64,000 nucleotides of DNA from Pirellulaceae bacterium (GTDB taxonomy: Bacteria; Planctomycetota; Planctomycetia; Pirellulales; Pirellulaceae): contig JAKVBZ010000005.1 in assembly GCA_022448645.1 (NCBI GenBank), forward strand, positions 62,001 to 126,000, written 5' to 3'. Both the position numbers and the translations under genes were made by a program. This document shows, piece after piece, positions 1 through 8,295 of this stretch (position 1 is the first letter of the stretch; each line of letters opens with the position of its first letter). The notes beneath the pieces are model-generated. The model searched no databases. It was not told the origin of the DNA and was given only the letters and a program-made list of their open reading frames with translations.

Positions 1-1872
1 CAAGACAAACCGTGCGTCGCGTAAAGTCTCTCGACGCTGAGTCGAAGAATGATCATCGTCAAATTCCGCAATTAACTTAGCGTATTTATCATAGGCCTCC
101 TCATGCCGACCAGCGTGGTAAAGGATCCAGGCTTCGCGACTGTGCCATTGCGGCATATCAGGTTGTAACTCAACCGCTTTTTGTGCGGACCCCAGCGCCT
201 GTTCGGTACGTCCATCCAATTCCTGGGCTCCGGCAAGCAGGAAGAATACGTAGGGGTTCTTTGCTTCGACGCTACCGTTATCAATTGCCTGTTGCAGGAT
301 GTCGGCTGCCCGGCCATAGCGACCTGACTCAAATAGCTCCATGACCCAAACGAGCGTCATTTCAGCAAGCTGTTCGCCAAAATCGGCCATTGCCAATTCG
401 AATAACTTATCCGCTTGTCCAAAATCTTCTGAATGTAAGGCCAACAAAGCGCAGGCAAACCGAATTCCCACCCTTAAACCATCTTCGTCATCCGCCGCCA
501 AACCAGCTTGAATCAGTTCGTTCAGGAATGGCTCATCCTGAATGATCTGCGCAGGCTGATCGCCCAAGGCTTCCAAGCTTCCCAATTGCAAAGCCACCTG
601 CCCAAACCATTTGAGCAGTTCTGTTACTTGCTGACGTTGGCGCAGGATGTCAGTGATTCCTATATAACCTCGGATATCCGCGCCCTCATCAAGTAAACCC
701 TGATAGATTGGCATCGCCTCATCAAGCTGACCAGCCGATCGCAACTGATCAGCAAGGAAAAATGCCAATTCTCTGTTGTCGGGATCGTTTTCTCTTAACA
801 CATACAATCTCTGCAACAAACTTTGTTTCCATTGGTCTGGGGGCAAATCTGAGTTTGCCACCACCTGCTGCAATAGCTCGTAAGGTCGCGACCCTTCGTC
901 TGTGGATTTGGACGTGAAGTAAACTTGCAATTGTTCTAGGGCAACCGGCCAATCCTTGGACTTCGCTGCCACACGCGCCAGACGCACCGCCAGCCTCGAT
1001 TCGTCGTTTTGCGTTTCATGCGCCTGACGATATAAATCAGCCGCATCGTCATGACGCCCTATCTCCAGGAAAGTCTCTCCAATCAAAGCATAAGTTAGGT
1101 CTGCGCGTCCCAGGATGCGCTCATGGGTTTTGGCATCGATTCCATATTTTTCAGGCAGACGAAGTGCCGGCAAGACAACATCAAATACCTTTGCTGCATC
1201 TTCGAACTGCTGTGTCAAATAATAGAGTCTGCCCATTTCGACAAGGGACGCCGCATTCATATGGCTATCCGCATTCAAATCAAGTTGAATGGATTTTTGA
1301 TAGAGAACCAATGCCCCTTCGAAATCGAGATTTTCCGTGAGATACAATGCCAGCCGCCGAATGATTTCAATGTCCGTGGTTTGTTGCTGTACACCGATCA
1401 CAGCATAGCGCGCGGCTTCGTCGTAACGATCGAGCGCCAGCTGAAGTGGGACAATATCGGACAGAACAGATACTGAGTTGGCATCGAGACGGAAGGCCCG
1501 CTGGAAACTTTGCAGCGATTCTCGAAGTCGCTCTTGTTGGAATTGGATCCTGCCCACTGCCACTCGGGCTGCAGCGGCGCTGTGATCTTCGTCGCTTTCG
1601 CTTCGCGGACGAAGGGGTTTTAGAATTGCCGGAGCATCCTCAAGCCAAAACTGCGGCTCTTCCTGGGCCACATCCCCCAGACTATTAGCACTCGGCACTA
1701 GGCACAGACAGCAAGCAAAGAACAACATCAAAAGCGTGTTGACCACACATCGTCGTTCTTGATCCTCCGGAGAGGCTGGCAACACGATGCCCCCTGAGCA
1801 AGACAGCCCGGTGCGAGCAGGTTTCCACCAACGAGCGTTCCAGAAAAAGCGTTGGCCAATCACTTGCTTCAT
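1..1872 (-). CDS. TPR-repeat protein, C-terminus outside the window
   Basis: Reading the minus strand from the ATG at 1872 gives an uninterrupted frame to base 1 (624 codons, no stop), so the gene continues off the left edge. After a hydrophobic segment at about residues 46-65 (VNTLLMLFFACCLCL, then SANS), which could be a late signal peptide or anchor, the rest is helical with tetratricopeptide-like units, such as ARVAVGRIQFQQERLRESLQ and GALVLYQKSIQLDLNADS. TPR proteins are protein-interaction scaffolds. The ATG overlaps the TGA of the preceding gene as ATGA (1869-1872), which fixes the start and suggests translational coupling. The exact role is unknown. I am confident of the coding call and the TPR character. 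Confidence 0.85.
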   Translation of the reverse strand, partial: MKQVIGQRFFWNARWWKPARTGLSCSGGIVLPASPEDQERRCVVNTLLMLFFACCLCLVPSANSLGDVAQEEPQFWLEDAPAILKPLRPRSESDEDHSAAAARVAVGRIQFQQERLRESLQSFQRAFRLDANSVSVLSDIVPLQLALDRYDEAARYAVIGVQQQTTDIEIIRRLALYLTENLDFEGALVLYQKSIQLDLNADSHMNAASLVEMGRLYYLTQQFEDAAKVFDVVLPALRLPEKYGIDAKTHERILGRADLTYALIGETFLEIGRHDDAADLYRQAHETQNDESRLAVRLARVAAKSKDWPVALEQLQVYFTSKSTDEGSRPYELLQQVVANSDLPPDQWKQSLLQRLYVLRENDPDNRELAFFLADQLRSAGQLDEAMPIYQGLLDEGADIRGYIGITDILRQRQQVTELLKWFGQVALQLGSLEALGDQPAQIIQDEPFLNELIQAGLAADDEDGLRVGIRFACALLALHSEDFGQADKLFELAMADFGEQLAEMTLVWVMELFESGRYGRAADILQQAIDNGSVEAKNPYVFFLLAGAQELDGRTEQALGSAQKAVELQPDMPQWHSREAWILYHAGRHEEAYDKYAKLIAEFDDDHSSTQRRETLRDARFVL

Positions 1873-2834
1873 TTCGGCTTTCGTTTTGTGAGACTGCGCG
1901 AAGAACTCGTTTTTTTCTTGGTGGTCGTTTTTTTCTTGGTGGTCGTTTTTTTCTTGGTGGTCGTTTTTTTCTTCTTCTTTGCTGCCGCTTTGGGTTTGGC
2001 AACTGCTTTCGACTTAGCAACTTTCTTCTTTTTGGCCACAGCTTTGGTTTTTGCAGTCGCCTTCGTTTTCTTGGTGGTCTTTTTAGTTGACGACTTCTTC
2101 GGATCTGCCTTCTTGGTGGTCTTTTTGGCGGCTTTCGGTGCAGGTTTCACCTTCTTACGTCGTTTTGGCAAACGGTCTTTGGCATCCGAAGCCATCTCTA
2201 AAAAGATAGCTCGGATGGCAGGCGCATGCGGAGTTTTGGTAAGGTCCGCAGCCAATTGGTGCAACAAAGAAGCAAACTCGACCCCCTTGTTCTTGGGAAT
2301 CGTGCGTTCCAACCCAGGCGCCTGACAGGCATCCGATTCGGCAGACGTGATAGCGCCGGCAATATAAAGTGCTTGCAAAGCCCCTTTGTCTTTGGGAATG
2401 GAATGCCCCCCCAAGGCATGTTGTGTTACGTACGCCACCGCAAACGGCGAACCACCGTATTTTCCCAACAGCTTCACCGCTTGTCCAATGTTTTGCTTGC
2501 GAAGAGCTTCAATTTCGAATGAATAACACGATTCAAAAACATTCTGCAGAACGCGCCTGAGTCGTGTCGCGGCCGCGGGAGGATCATACAAACCATTCAT
2601 CACTTCCGAAAGTTCCGCCACGGTAGTGACGCGAACTTCGTTCCAACCAAAAAACGAATCACGTACTAGTTCAAAGGCCGCATCTGCTTTTTCGAATGTC
2701 GAATCCTCCAGGCAGCAAGCATACAGCATGTGCTCGAGAACGGGATGTCCACTGGACGAACCTACTGGTTTGTAATGCTTCTTCAAAACCTTGTAGATTT
2801 TGTTATAAATTGATGCTCGATTGGAAAGTGCCAT
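1869..2834 (-). CDS. HhH-GPD/endonuclease III-like protein with lysine-rich tail
   Basis: 321 residues. The ATG at 2834 is chosen because GAGGAG lies 5 bases upstream, directly after the rbfA stop; a longer reading would run back into rbfA. The first ~200 residues are helical, with a layout resembling the endonuclease III/HhH-GPD glycosylase fold (ELSEVMNGLYDPPAAATRLR, then GKYGGSPFAVAYVTQHALGG). I do not see the catalytic Lys-Asp pair or the Fe-S cysteines of true Nth, so the fold assignment is tentative. The C-terminal ~100 residues are almost all Lys/Ala/Thr, like a histone H1 or Hc1 tail, ending in three six-residue repeats. That suggests DNA or RNA binding. It sits between rbfA and a coupled TPR gene. 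It could equally be a planctomycete-specific nucleoid protein. Confidence 0.75.
   Translation of the reverse strand: MALSNRASIYNKIYKVLKKHYKPVGSSSGHPVLEHMLYACCLEDSTFEKADAAFELVRDSFFGWNEVRVTTVAELSEVMNGLYDPPAAATRLRRVLQNVFESCYSFEIEALRKQNIGQAVKLLGKYGGSPFAVAYVTQHALGGHSIPKDKGALQALYIAGAITSAESDACQAPGLERTIPKNKGVEFASLLHQLAADLTKTPHAPAIRAIFLEMASDAKDRLPKRRKKVKPAPKAAKKTTKKADPKKSSTKKTTKKTKATAKTKAVAKKKKVAKSKAVAKPKAAAKKKKKTTTKKKTTTKKKTTTKKKTSSSRSLTKRKPK
1917..1970. repeat. 18-bp tandem repeat, three copies, in the lysine-rich tail
   Basis: The unit CTTGGTGGTCGTTTTTTT occurs three times without change (1917-1934, 1935-1952, 1953-1970). It encodes, on the minus strand, the six-residue repeat of Lys and Thr at the end of the glycosylase-fold-like protein. 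The 18-base period keeps the frame, so copy number can vary without breaking the gene. Confidence 0.9.
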
Positions 2835-2844
2835 GTATCTCCTC

Positions 2845-3276
2845 TTATGGATCCTGATTAACATCCTCAACATCGGAAGGCTGCACGTCAGACGACGCAG
2901 CTGAATCCGTCTGTTGCGATTCACGTTCGGCTCGCTCTTGGGCCAATTGATTCAGCAACTGGCCCATTTCGACAGAACGTTTGACCCCCATGTCCAATTC
3001 GAACTGTATTTTGGGAGTGTACCTAGTGTCGACACGTTGGCTAATTTTTTGCTGCAGGTATCCTGCAGCATGCTGCAATCCGTGTAAGCAAAGCCGTTGT
3101 TGTGTTTCGTCCCCCCGCACAGATACGTAAACTTTCGCCTGCCTTAGATCGGCAGCTGCTTCCACGTAAGTTACCGTAACATTCGCAATACGTGGGTCCT
3201 GCAATTCGGTTAGGATTGCCATGCTGACGACTTCTCGGATCGCCTCGGCAACTTTCAAAACCCGTCGAGATGACAT
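2845..3276 (-). CDS. rbfA: Ribosome-binding factor A
   Basis: 143 residues. RbfA binds the 30S subunit, acts in late 16S rRNA maturation and is needed for cold adaptation. The N-terminal KH-like domain is clear: SSRRVLKVAEAIREVVS at the start, then LQDPRIANVTVTYVEAAADL and AKVYVSV, followed by KISQRVDTRYTPKIQFELD. The last ~35 residues are an acidic Ser/Gln-rich tail, making it slightly longer than the typical 120-130 residues. It follows infB on the same strand, as in the usual nusA-infB-rbfA order, with a 92-base gap that holds a short direct repeat. No strong ribosome-binding site precedes the ATG. Confidence 0.95.
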   Translation of the reverse strand: MSSRRVLKVAEAIREVVSMAILTELQDPRIANVTVTYVEAAADLRQAKVYVSVRGDETQQRLCLHGLQHAAGYLQQKISQRVDTRYTPKIQFELDMGVKRSVEMGQLLNQLAQERAERESQQTDSAASSDVQPSDVEDVNQDP

Positions 3277-3290
3277 GTTGACCGTGGAGG

Positions 3291-3326
3291 TGAATGAGTA
3301 AAGGAGTGAATGAGTAAAGGAGTGAA
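3291..3326. repeat. 16-bp direct repeat upstream of rbfA
   Basis: TGAATGAGTAAAGGAG occurs at 3291-3306 and again at 3307-3322, followed by TGAA, in the gap between infB and rbfA. On the coding strand this is the rbfA leader. No function is evident; slipped-strand duplication is the simplest origin. Confidence 0.8.
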
Positions 3327-3368
3327 ATATGAGCGAATCAAACGTGGGTCGCGTCCACTATCACAAAC

Positions 3369-5996
3369 TTACAAGGTACGCTTCACTTCCTCAATCTTGT
3401 AAGCTTCGAGGATATCGCCCTCTTTGATATCGTTAAAACCATCGAGTTTGATGCCACATTCCATGCCCTCTCGCACTTCTTTGACATCATCCTTTTCACG
3501 ACGCAGTGAATCCAATGGATAATCACCGATACCTCGCCCCTCTCGATGCACGCGGATACGACAGCCTCGTTCAACATTGCCACGCACGACATGGCACCCA
3601 GCGACTTTGCCAAGTCGGCTGATACTGAAAACCTGCTTGACCAAGACTCGTCCTAAATCGGAAGCACGCTCCTCTGGCTTCAACCTGCCTTCCAGCATGG
3701 CCCTGATGTCGTCAGTCACCTTGTAGATGATATCGTAGCGTCGGATTTCGACACCTCGCTGGTCAGCCAATGAGCGGGCAGCCTCATCCGGGATCACATT
3801 AAAACCAACGATCACGGCCTGAGATGCATGAGCCAGCGTAACATCACCGACTGTGACGCCTCCCACAGATGCCTGCAAAATACGAATATTGATTTCCGGA
3901 TGTGCCAACTTGCTCAATTCTTTTTGGATCGCTTCGATGGAACCCTGAACGTCGGCCCGAACGATCAAATTGAGCGTGACGATTTCATCAGAATCGCTTA
4001 AGCGGCCTTCTTCCAATCGTTGCTGGAACTCCTCAAAGGACATATGAGCCGTGTGACCACCCAGCGACTGTTCACGAGACCGGTCACCTCGCTGTGTTGC
4101 GATTTCTCTGGCTCGTGCAATGTCTTCCAGCACATAAAACGATTCACCCGCATCTGGTGCGACATCCAATCCGGTGATATTGACTGGCACGGATGGACCG
4201 GCGCTGCGAATCTTCTCATTGACGGCCAGCGTGTTGTACATCGCTTTGATTCGTCCGTGTGCGGCACCGCAAACCACCACGTCACCCACGTTCAAAGTAC
4301 CGTTCTGCACCACGAACTTCGCCACGACGCCTCGGCCAGTTTCTTGCTCTGCCTCCAGGCACACACCTTGTGCGTTTCGCAATGGATCGGCGCGGTACTC
4401 ATGCAAATCGGCTGTCAGCAATAAAGTTTCCAGCAAGTCATCAATGCCGTCACCAGTCATGGCGCTTGTCTTGACGACTTCAATATCTCCACCCCATTCC
4501 GCCGGGAGAAGTTCGCGGGAAGCCAAACCTTGCAAGGCACGGTTTTCATCGGCGCCCGGCAAGTCCATTTTATTCAGCGCGACAACGATAGGAACTTCGG
4601 CAGCCCGAGCGTGGCTAATGGCTTCCTCGGTCTGTGGCATCACACCGTCGTCAGCCGCCACCACCAGCACCGCGATGTCGGTCACATTAGCCCCACGAGC
4701 ACGCATTTCCGTAAAGGCCTCATGGCCAGGCGTATCCACAAAGGAGATATGACGGCCATCTTTTTCGATAATATAGGCACGAATGTGCTGCGTGATACCT
4801 CCGGCTTCTCGGTCCACGACGCTGGTCCCAATGATCTTGTCTATCAACGAGGTTTTGCCGTGATCGACGTGCCCCAAGAAGGTCACAATCGGTGGTCGTG
4901 GTCCCAGCGAATCTGGATCGTCCTCAATCTGCTGGAATTCAGCCAGTAGCGATTCTTCTAACGTCGCCTCCAGCTTAAACTCGACATCTAATTCCAGTTC
5001 CTCGGCGAGTAACTCAGCCAAATCCATCTCTAACTGCACGTTGATGGTGGCCATCGTACCCAACCCCATTAAGGTTTGCTGGATCTCCCGAGTGCTCACG
5101 CCAGTCGCTTCTGAAAAGGAACGTACAGAACAAGGAAGTGTCACGACAACGTTACCTTTTCGGGGCGCCGCAGTATTGGTCCCTTTACGAGTCGGGCGAG
5201 ACCCACGGCGCAATCGTGGAGTCAGCTCGTCATCGGCACCCTGACCGACCACCGGACGTTTCGACCTACGGCTCTGTTGCCTGGCCTGACGAGTTCCGGC
5301 CATTCCTGCCAGACCGGTTCCACCTTTCCCTTTTTCTTCCTCATTAATTTCCTGGGATTTCCCACGTCGTTTGCGTCCGGCCGCTTTCGACAATGGAGCG
5401 TCTTTATCCGTTCCAGTCGGTTGTTCCGGGCCAGACGGGCCCGGCTCGCCTGGCCGACGACGCTTCTCCGGTTTCGTAAACTGTTCCAAGGGTGCTTTCG
5501 CACCTTCCTTTGCACCTCGAATGGCATCCGGGGGCAAGCGAAGCTCTGGCTTTTGTGGGGCTGGTTCCGAAGACTGACTAGACGGCTTAGGAACGCTCGT
5601 GGTTGGCATAGCCGCCAATTTGACAACGGGTTCTTTTTGCTTGGCCGGCGTCTTGCTCGGCTCCGGATTGCTTTCCGGTTCAGTCTCGGGAGAACCCGCT
5701 TGATTGGCAACGATCGTCTTCGGTTTACCAGTGGTTCCCGTCGGAGCAATATAGTCGTCTCGGGTATATCCTGAACTAACGGGTTTACTCACTGGATCCG
5801 GTTCAGCCGGTTGGGGAGCTGCTGGCTTGGCCGCGGCGCGACCACCCTTCAGATAGACCTTAATTTTGTCGACTTCCTCGGTCGACAAGCTGGCAAGTGC
5901 GGACCCTTTACCAGTGACACCGGCTTTGGTGCAGACTTCAACCAGATCTTTACTGTCGAGACCCAGCTCTTTGGCCAGGGCGTAAATCCGGGGCAC
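3369..5996 (-). CDS. infB: Translation initiation factor IF-2
   Basis: 875 residues from the GTG at 5996. IF-2 is the GTPase that brings initiator fMet-tRNA to the 30S subunit and promotes subunit joining. The conserved N-terminal domain begins at the GTG (VPRIYALAKELGLDSKDLVE), followed by a long Pro/Lys/Arg-rich linker. The G-domain motifs are all present: GHVDHGKTS, GGITQHI, DTPGHEAF, NKMD and SAMTGDG. The IF-2 C-terminal domains II-IV end in IKEGDILEAYKIEEVKRTL. An ATG at 6032 would add 12 residues, but AAAGGA lies about 8 bases before the GTG and nothing similar precedes the ATG. It lies between nusA and rbfA on the same strand. Confidence 0.96.
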   Translation of the reverse strand: MPRIYALAKELGLDSKDLVEVCTKAGVTGKGSALASLSTEEVDKIKVYLKGGRAAAKPAAPQPAEPDPVSKPVSSGYTRDDYIAPTGTTGKPKTIVANQAGSPETEPESNPEPSKTPAKQKEPVVKLAAMPTTSVPKPSSQSSEPAPQKPELRLPPDAIRGAKEGAKAPLEQFTKPEKRRRPGEPGPSGPEQPTGTDKDAPLSKAAGRKRRGKSQEINEEEKGKGGTGLAGMAGTRQARQQSRRSKRPVVGQGADDELTPRLRRGSRPTRKGTNTAAPRKGNVVVTLPCSVRSFSEATGVSTREIQQTLMGLGTMATINVQLEMDLAELLAEELELDVEFKLEATLEESLLAEFQQIEDDPDSLGPRPPIVTFLGHVDHGKTSLIDKIIGTSVVDREAGGITQHIRAYIIEKDGRHISFVDTPGHEAFTEMRARGANVTDIAVLVVAADDGVMPQTEEAISHARAAEVPIVVALNKMDLPGADENRALQGLASRELLPAEWGGDIEVVKTSAMTGDGIDDLLETLLLTADLHEYRADPLRNAQGVCLEAEQETGRGVVAKFVVQNGTLNVGDVVVCGAAHGRIKAMYNTLAVNEKIRSAGPSVPVNITGLDVAPDAGESFYVLEDIARAREIATQRGDRSREQSLGGHTAHMSFEEFQQRLEEGRLSDSDEIVTLNLIVRADVQGSIEAIQKELSKLAHPEINIRILQASVGGVTVGDVTLAHASQAVIVGFNVIPDEAARSLADQRGVEIRRYDIIYKVTDDIRAMLEGRLKPEERASDLGRVLVKQVFSISRLGKVAGCHVVRGNVERGCRIRVHREGRGIGDYPLDSLRREKDDVKEVREGMECGIKLDGFNDIKEGDILEAYKIEEVKRTL

Positions 5997-6265
5997 GAGA
6001 GTTCGTCCTTTCCAGCTGCCACCAACGTTCATTGATCAAGAGAAGGACGTAGCGGCGCTTTTTCGCGTGGTGCTACATGCCGATTCTCCTCTACAAGCGG
6101 CAGGCGTTACATCGAAAAACTAAAGCAAACAAGCCTTACAATTATAGGTAACCCGTAGTCGGTTACCAATCAACAATCACTCTAAATTCACAGTTGTTTT
6201 TTGGATCGGTTGACGGGAATATTCCGGGTACACAGGAAGTAACGCCAAACGATCTGCGTGAGGAG

Positions 6266-7837
6266 TCATGCTTTTTCACCCGAGTCGGTGGTGGTATCTG
6301 CCGACCCATCCGCCGCCTCTTCAACAACCTCACCCGCCATCTCGTCAACAGCGGCCGGTTCCTTGGAACTAGGCTCCTCTTCGTCAATGACATCTTGCTG
6401 AACGGCGATTTCGTCAGCCGCTTCGGAATTAGCCACCATGTCGTTTTCACCCGCATCAGCCTCAACGGAGGATTGAGACCCAGCATCAGCTTCAGACACT
6501 TCGCCATCTCCATCAGCTCCTGTACCATCTCCATCAGCTTCTGTACCATCTCCATCAGCTTCTGTACCATCTCCATCAGCTTCTGTACCGCCTTCGGCAG
6601 CCTCCGCAGTCTGCCCTGCTTCCGCAGCCGTTTTCTGTTCCAGCCGTTCTTTCTCTTTTTGCAATCGCCGCTGTTCGGCCGCAGCACGTTCCGCTTCCTC
6701 GGCACGCTCCTCAGCTTGAGCGACAATCACATCGACGGTTTCCTCCGTCAACCCTCCCATCTGCATCAAATCGTCTGGTTCGATAATCGACAAATCGTCA
6801 TACGAAAGGAATCCCTCTCCAACCAACACTTCCGCCAATTCGTCCGAGACTCCTTCCAATTCGCTAAACCCAGAAACCGCACGCTCTATCTGTTCTTCCA
6901 ACTCTTCGCGGGTCATGATTTCAATATCCCACCCGCATAACTTACTGGCCAAACGAACGTTTTGGCCTCGTCGACCAATGGCCAAGGAAAGCTGATCTTC
7001 CCGGACCAACACAATGGCCCGCCCTAGCATCTTACACAGGATAACCTCCTCAACCTCTGCCGGCTGCAAGGCATTGGGAATCAGCTCCTGCTTATCATCG
7101 CTAAAACGAACAATATCAATTCGTTCGCCGGACAGTTCCTCAACAATATTCTTGATTCGGTTTCCACGAACTCCAACGCATGCTCCGACACAGTCGACTC
7201 GGTTATCTGATGTGCTCACCGCAACTTTGCTACGATAACCGGCTTCACGTGAAATTGCCTCCACACGAATCACCCCTTCAGCAATCTCCGGAATCTCTTG
7301 CTCGAAAAGCCTTTGAACCAGATGAGGCCTTATTCGACTGAGCAACACTTTCACTCGACTCCCTTGCTTGCGAACATCAAAGATTGTCGCACGCACTCGT
7401 TCGTTGGCGTGGTGGCTTTCTCCCGGTATCTGTTCACTACGAGGCAGGATGGCTTCGACATTTCCCAACGCCACCGTAGCAGCTCCACCTTCGTTTCTCT
7501 GAATGACGCCACCAACCATCTGTTCGATCAGTTCCTCGTATTCACCAAATAAAGCGTCGCGTTCCGCCTCTCTTATTTTCTGAATGATTACCTGTTTGGC
7601 AGTCTGCGCACCGATGCGCCCGACAACCTCTTCATGATCAAGCACTTCTCCATCACATATCCCGCGAATCGTCCCGTCTTCGCGATCGATATTGAAATCC
7701 ACTTCCACTTCATCGCCATAGTGCTTCCGAGCCGCCGACACCAAAGCTGACTCGATGGCCTGAAACACGACTTCTTTGTCAATATTCTTGTCGCGATGAA
7801 TTGCGTCAACAATACGTAATACTTCCGTTGGATTCAT
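6266..7837 (-). CDS. nusA: Transcription termination/antitermination protein NusA
   Basis: 523 residues. NusA binds RNA polymerase and controls pausing, intrinsic and Rho termination, and antitermination. The N-terminal polymerase-binding domain starts [20 protein letters not shown], followed by an S1 domain and two KH domains ([25 protein letters not shown] and [18 protein letters not shown]). After an HhH-like segment ([19 protein letters not shown]) comes a long acidic Ala/Glu/Asp/Gly-rich tail of roughly 130 residues, which is unusual in length. The tail includes four tandem GTEADGD-type heptads encoded by 21-bp DNA repeats. It is the first gene of the nusA-infB-rbfA group. No rimP is found upstream, where it lies in many bacteria. 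Confidence 0.95.
   Translation of the reverse strand: MNPTEVLRIVDAIHRDKNIDKEVVFQAIESALVSAARKHYGDEVEVDFNIDREDGTIRGICDGEVLDHEEVVGRIGAQTAKQVIIQKIREAERDALFGEYEELIEQMVGGVIQRNEGGAATVALGNVEAILPRSEQIPGESHHANERVRATIFDVRKQGSRVKVLLSRIRPHLVQRLFEQEIPEIAEGVIRVEAISREAGYRSKVAVSTSDNRVDCVGACVGVRGNRIKNIVEELSGERIDIVRFSDDKQELIPNALQPAEVEEVILCKMLGRAIVLVREDQLSLAIGRRGQNVRLASKLCGWDIEIMTREELEEQIERAVSGFSELEGVSDELAEVLVGEGFLSYDDLSIIEPDDLMQMGGLTEETVDVIVAQAEERAEEAERAAAEQRRLQKEKERLEQKTAAEAGQTAEAAEGGTEADGDGTEADGDGTEADGDGTGADGDGEVSEADAGSQSSVEADAGENDMVANSEAADEIAVQQDVIDEEEPSSKEPAAVDEMAGEVVEEAADGSADTTTDSGEKA
6504..6587. repeat. 21-bp tandem repeat, four copies, in the nusA tail
   Basis: The unit CCATCTCCATCAGCTTCTGT plus A repeats at 6504-6524, 6525-6545, 6546-6566 and 6567-6587; the first copy differs by one base (CTCC for CTTC). 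It encodes the acidic heptads in NusA. It is in frame, so expansion or contraction would only change tail length. Confidence 0.9.
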
Positions 7838-8295
7838 GCTGGGTACCGTCCCTTCGCCACCACTTCCTGTTAAAGCGGCGTAATAACCAAGTTGTCCGAA
7901 TTGTCCGAATTGTCCGAATTAGTAGTTACGAGGCATTGAATGCAGGCCACGCTGCATCCAGGCAACTCGTCACACCCTCACCAACAAACATAGGCCCCTA
8001 CTTCAAACACAGAAGGCAACACCACAAACACGCCGGCTCATTGTGCGCCAGCTGCCAAAACCATGGTCCCGAAAGGAACGAACGCGGTAAGGCATGGACT
8101 GGACACAACGGCTCCGCAAGTCCAACGCGCACCTACAGCGCTCTGGCAGACCATTCTACGCATTCAGGGTCTCAAAAGATCCTCCCAAATGGCGACAAAC
8201 GGTTCCGACAGTTCAACTTACGGAATAAGTCGAAACGCATCAGCGTAACCGTTCAGCACCCTGCTGTCAACGGGCGACCAAGGCCATGAAGCGTT
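7838..8295. other. Intergenic region upstream of nusA
   Basis: 458 bases between the VWA gene's stop and the nusA start, both on the minus strand. It should hold the nusA promoter, but I cannot single out -35/-10 boxes. Apart from a 9-bp triplet repeat at 7892-7918 I see no gene; the plus-strand open frames here have no homology-like features or ribosome-binding site. Confidence 0.5.
7892..7920. repeat. 9-bp tandem repeat, three copies, in the nusA leader
   Basis: TTGTCCGAA is repeated exactly at 7892-7900, 7901-7909 and 7910-7918, followed by TT. It lies 55-80 bases upstream of the nusA ATG, in its likely promoter or leader region. It could be a tandem operator or a neutral microsatellite. 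Confidence 0.85.

Noticed and set aside
1852..2325. 157-codon plus-strand ORF rich in Phe/Val
   Set aside because: Shadow of the lysine-rich tail on the opposite strand (AAA/AAG read as TTT/CTT).
6504..6587. CRISPR array
   Set aside because: The repeats are contiguous without spacers and in frame with nusA.
6194..6940. 248-codon plus-strand ORF over the nusA tail
   Set aside because: Its repeats come from the nusA 21-bp repeat read backwards; nusA is certain.
7801..8289. 162-codon plus-strand ORF in the nusA leader
   Set aside because: Contains the 9-bp repeat, no ribosome-binding site, no domain-like sequence.
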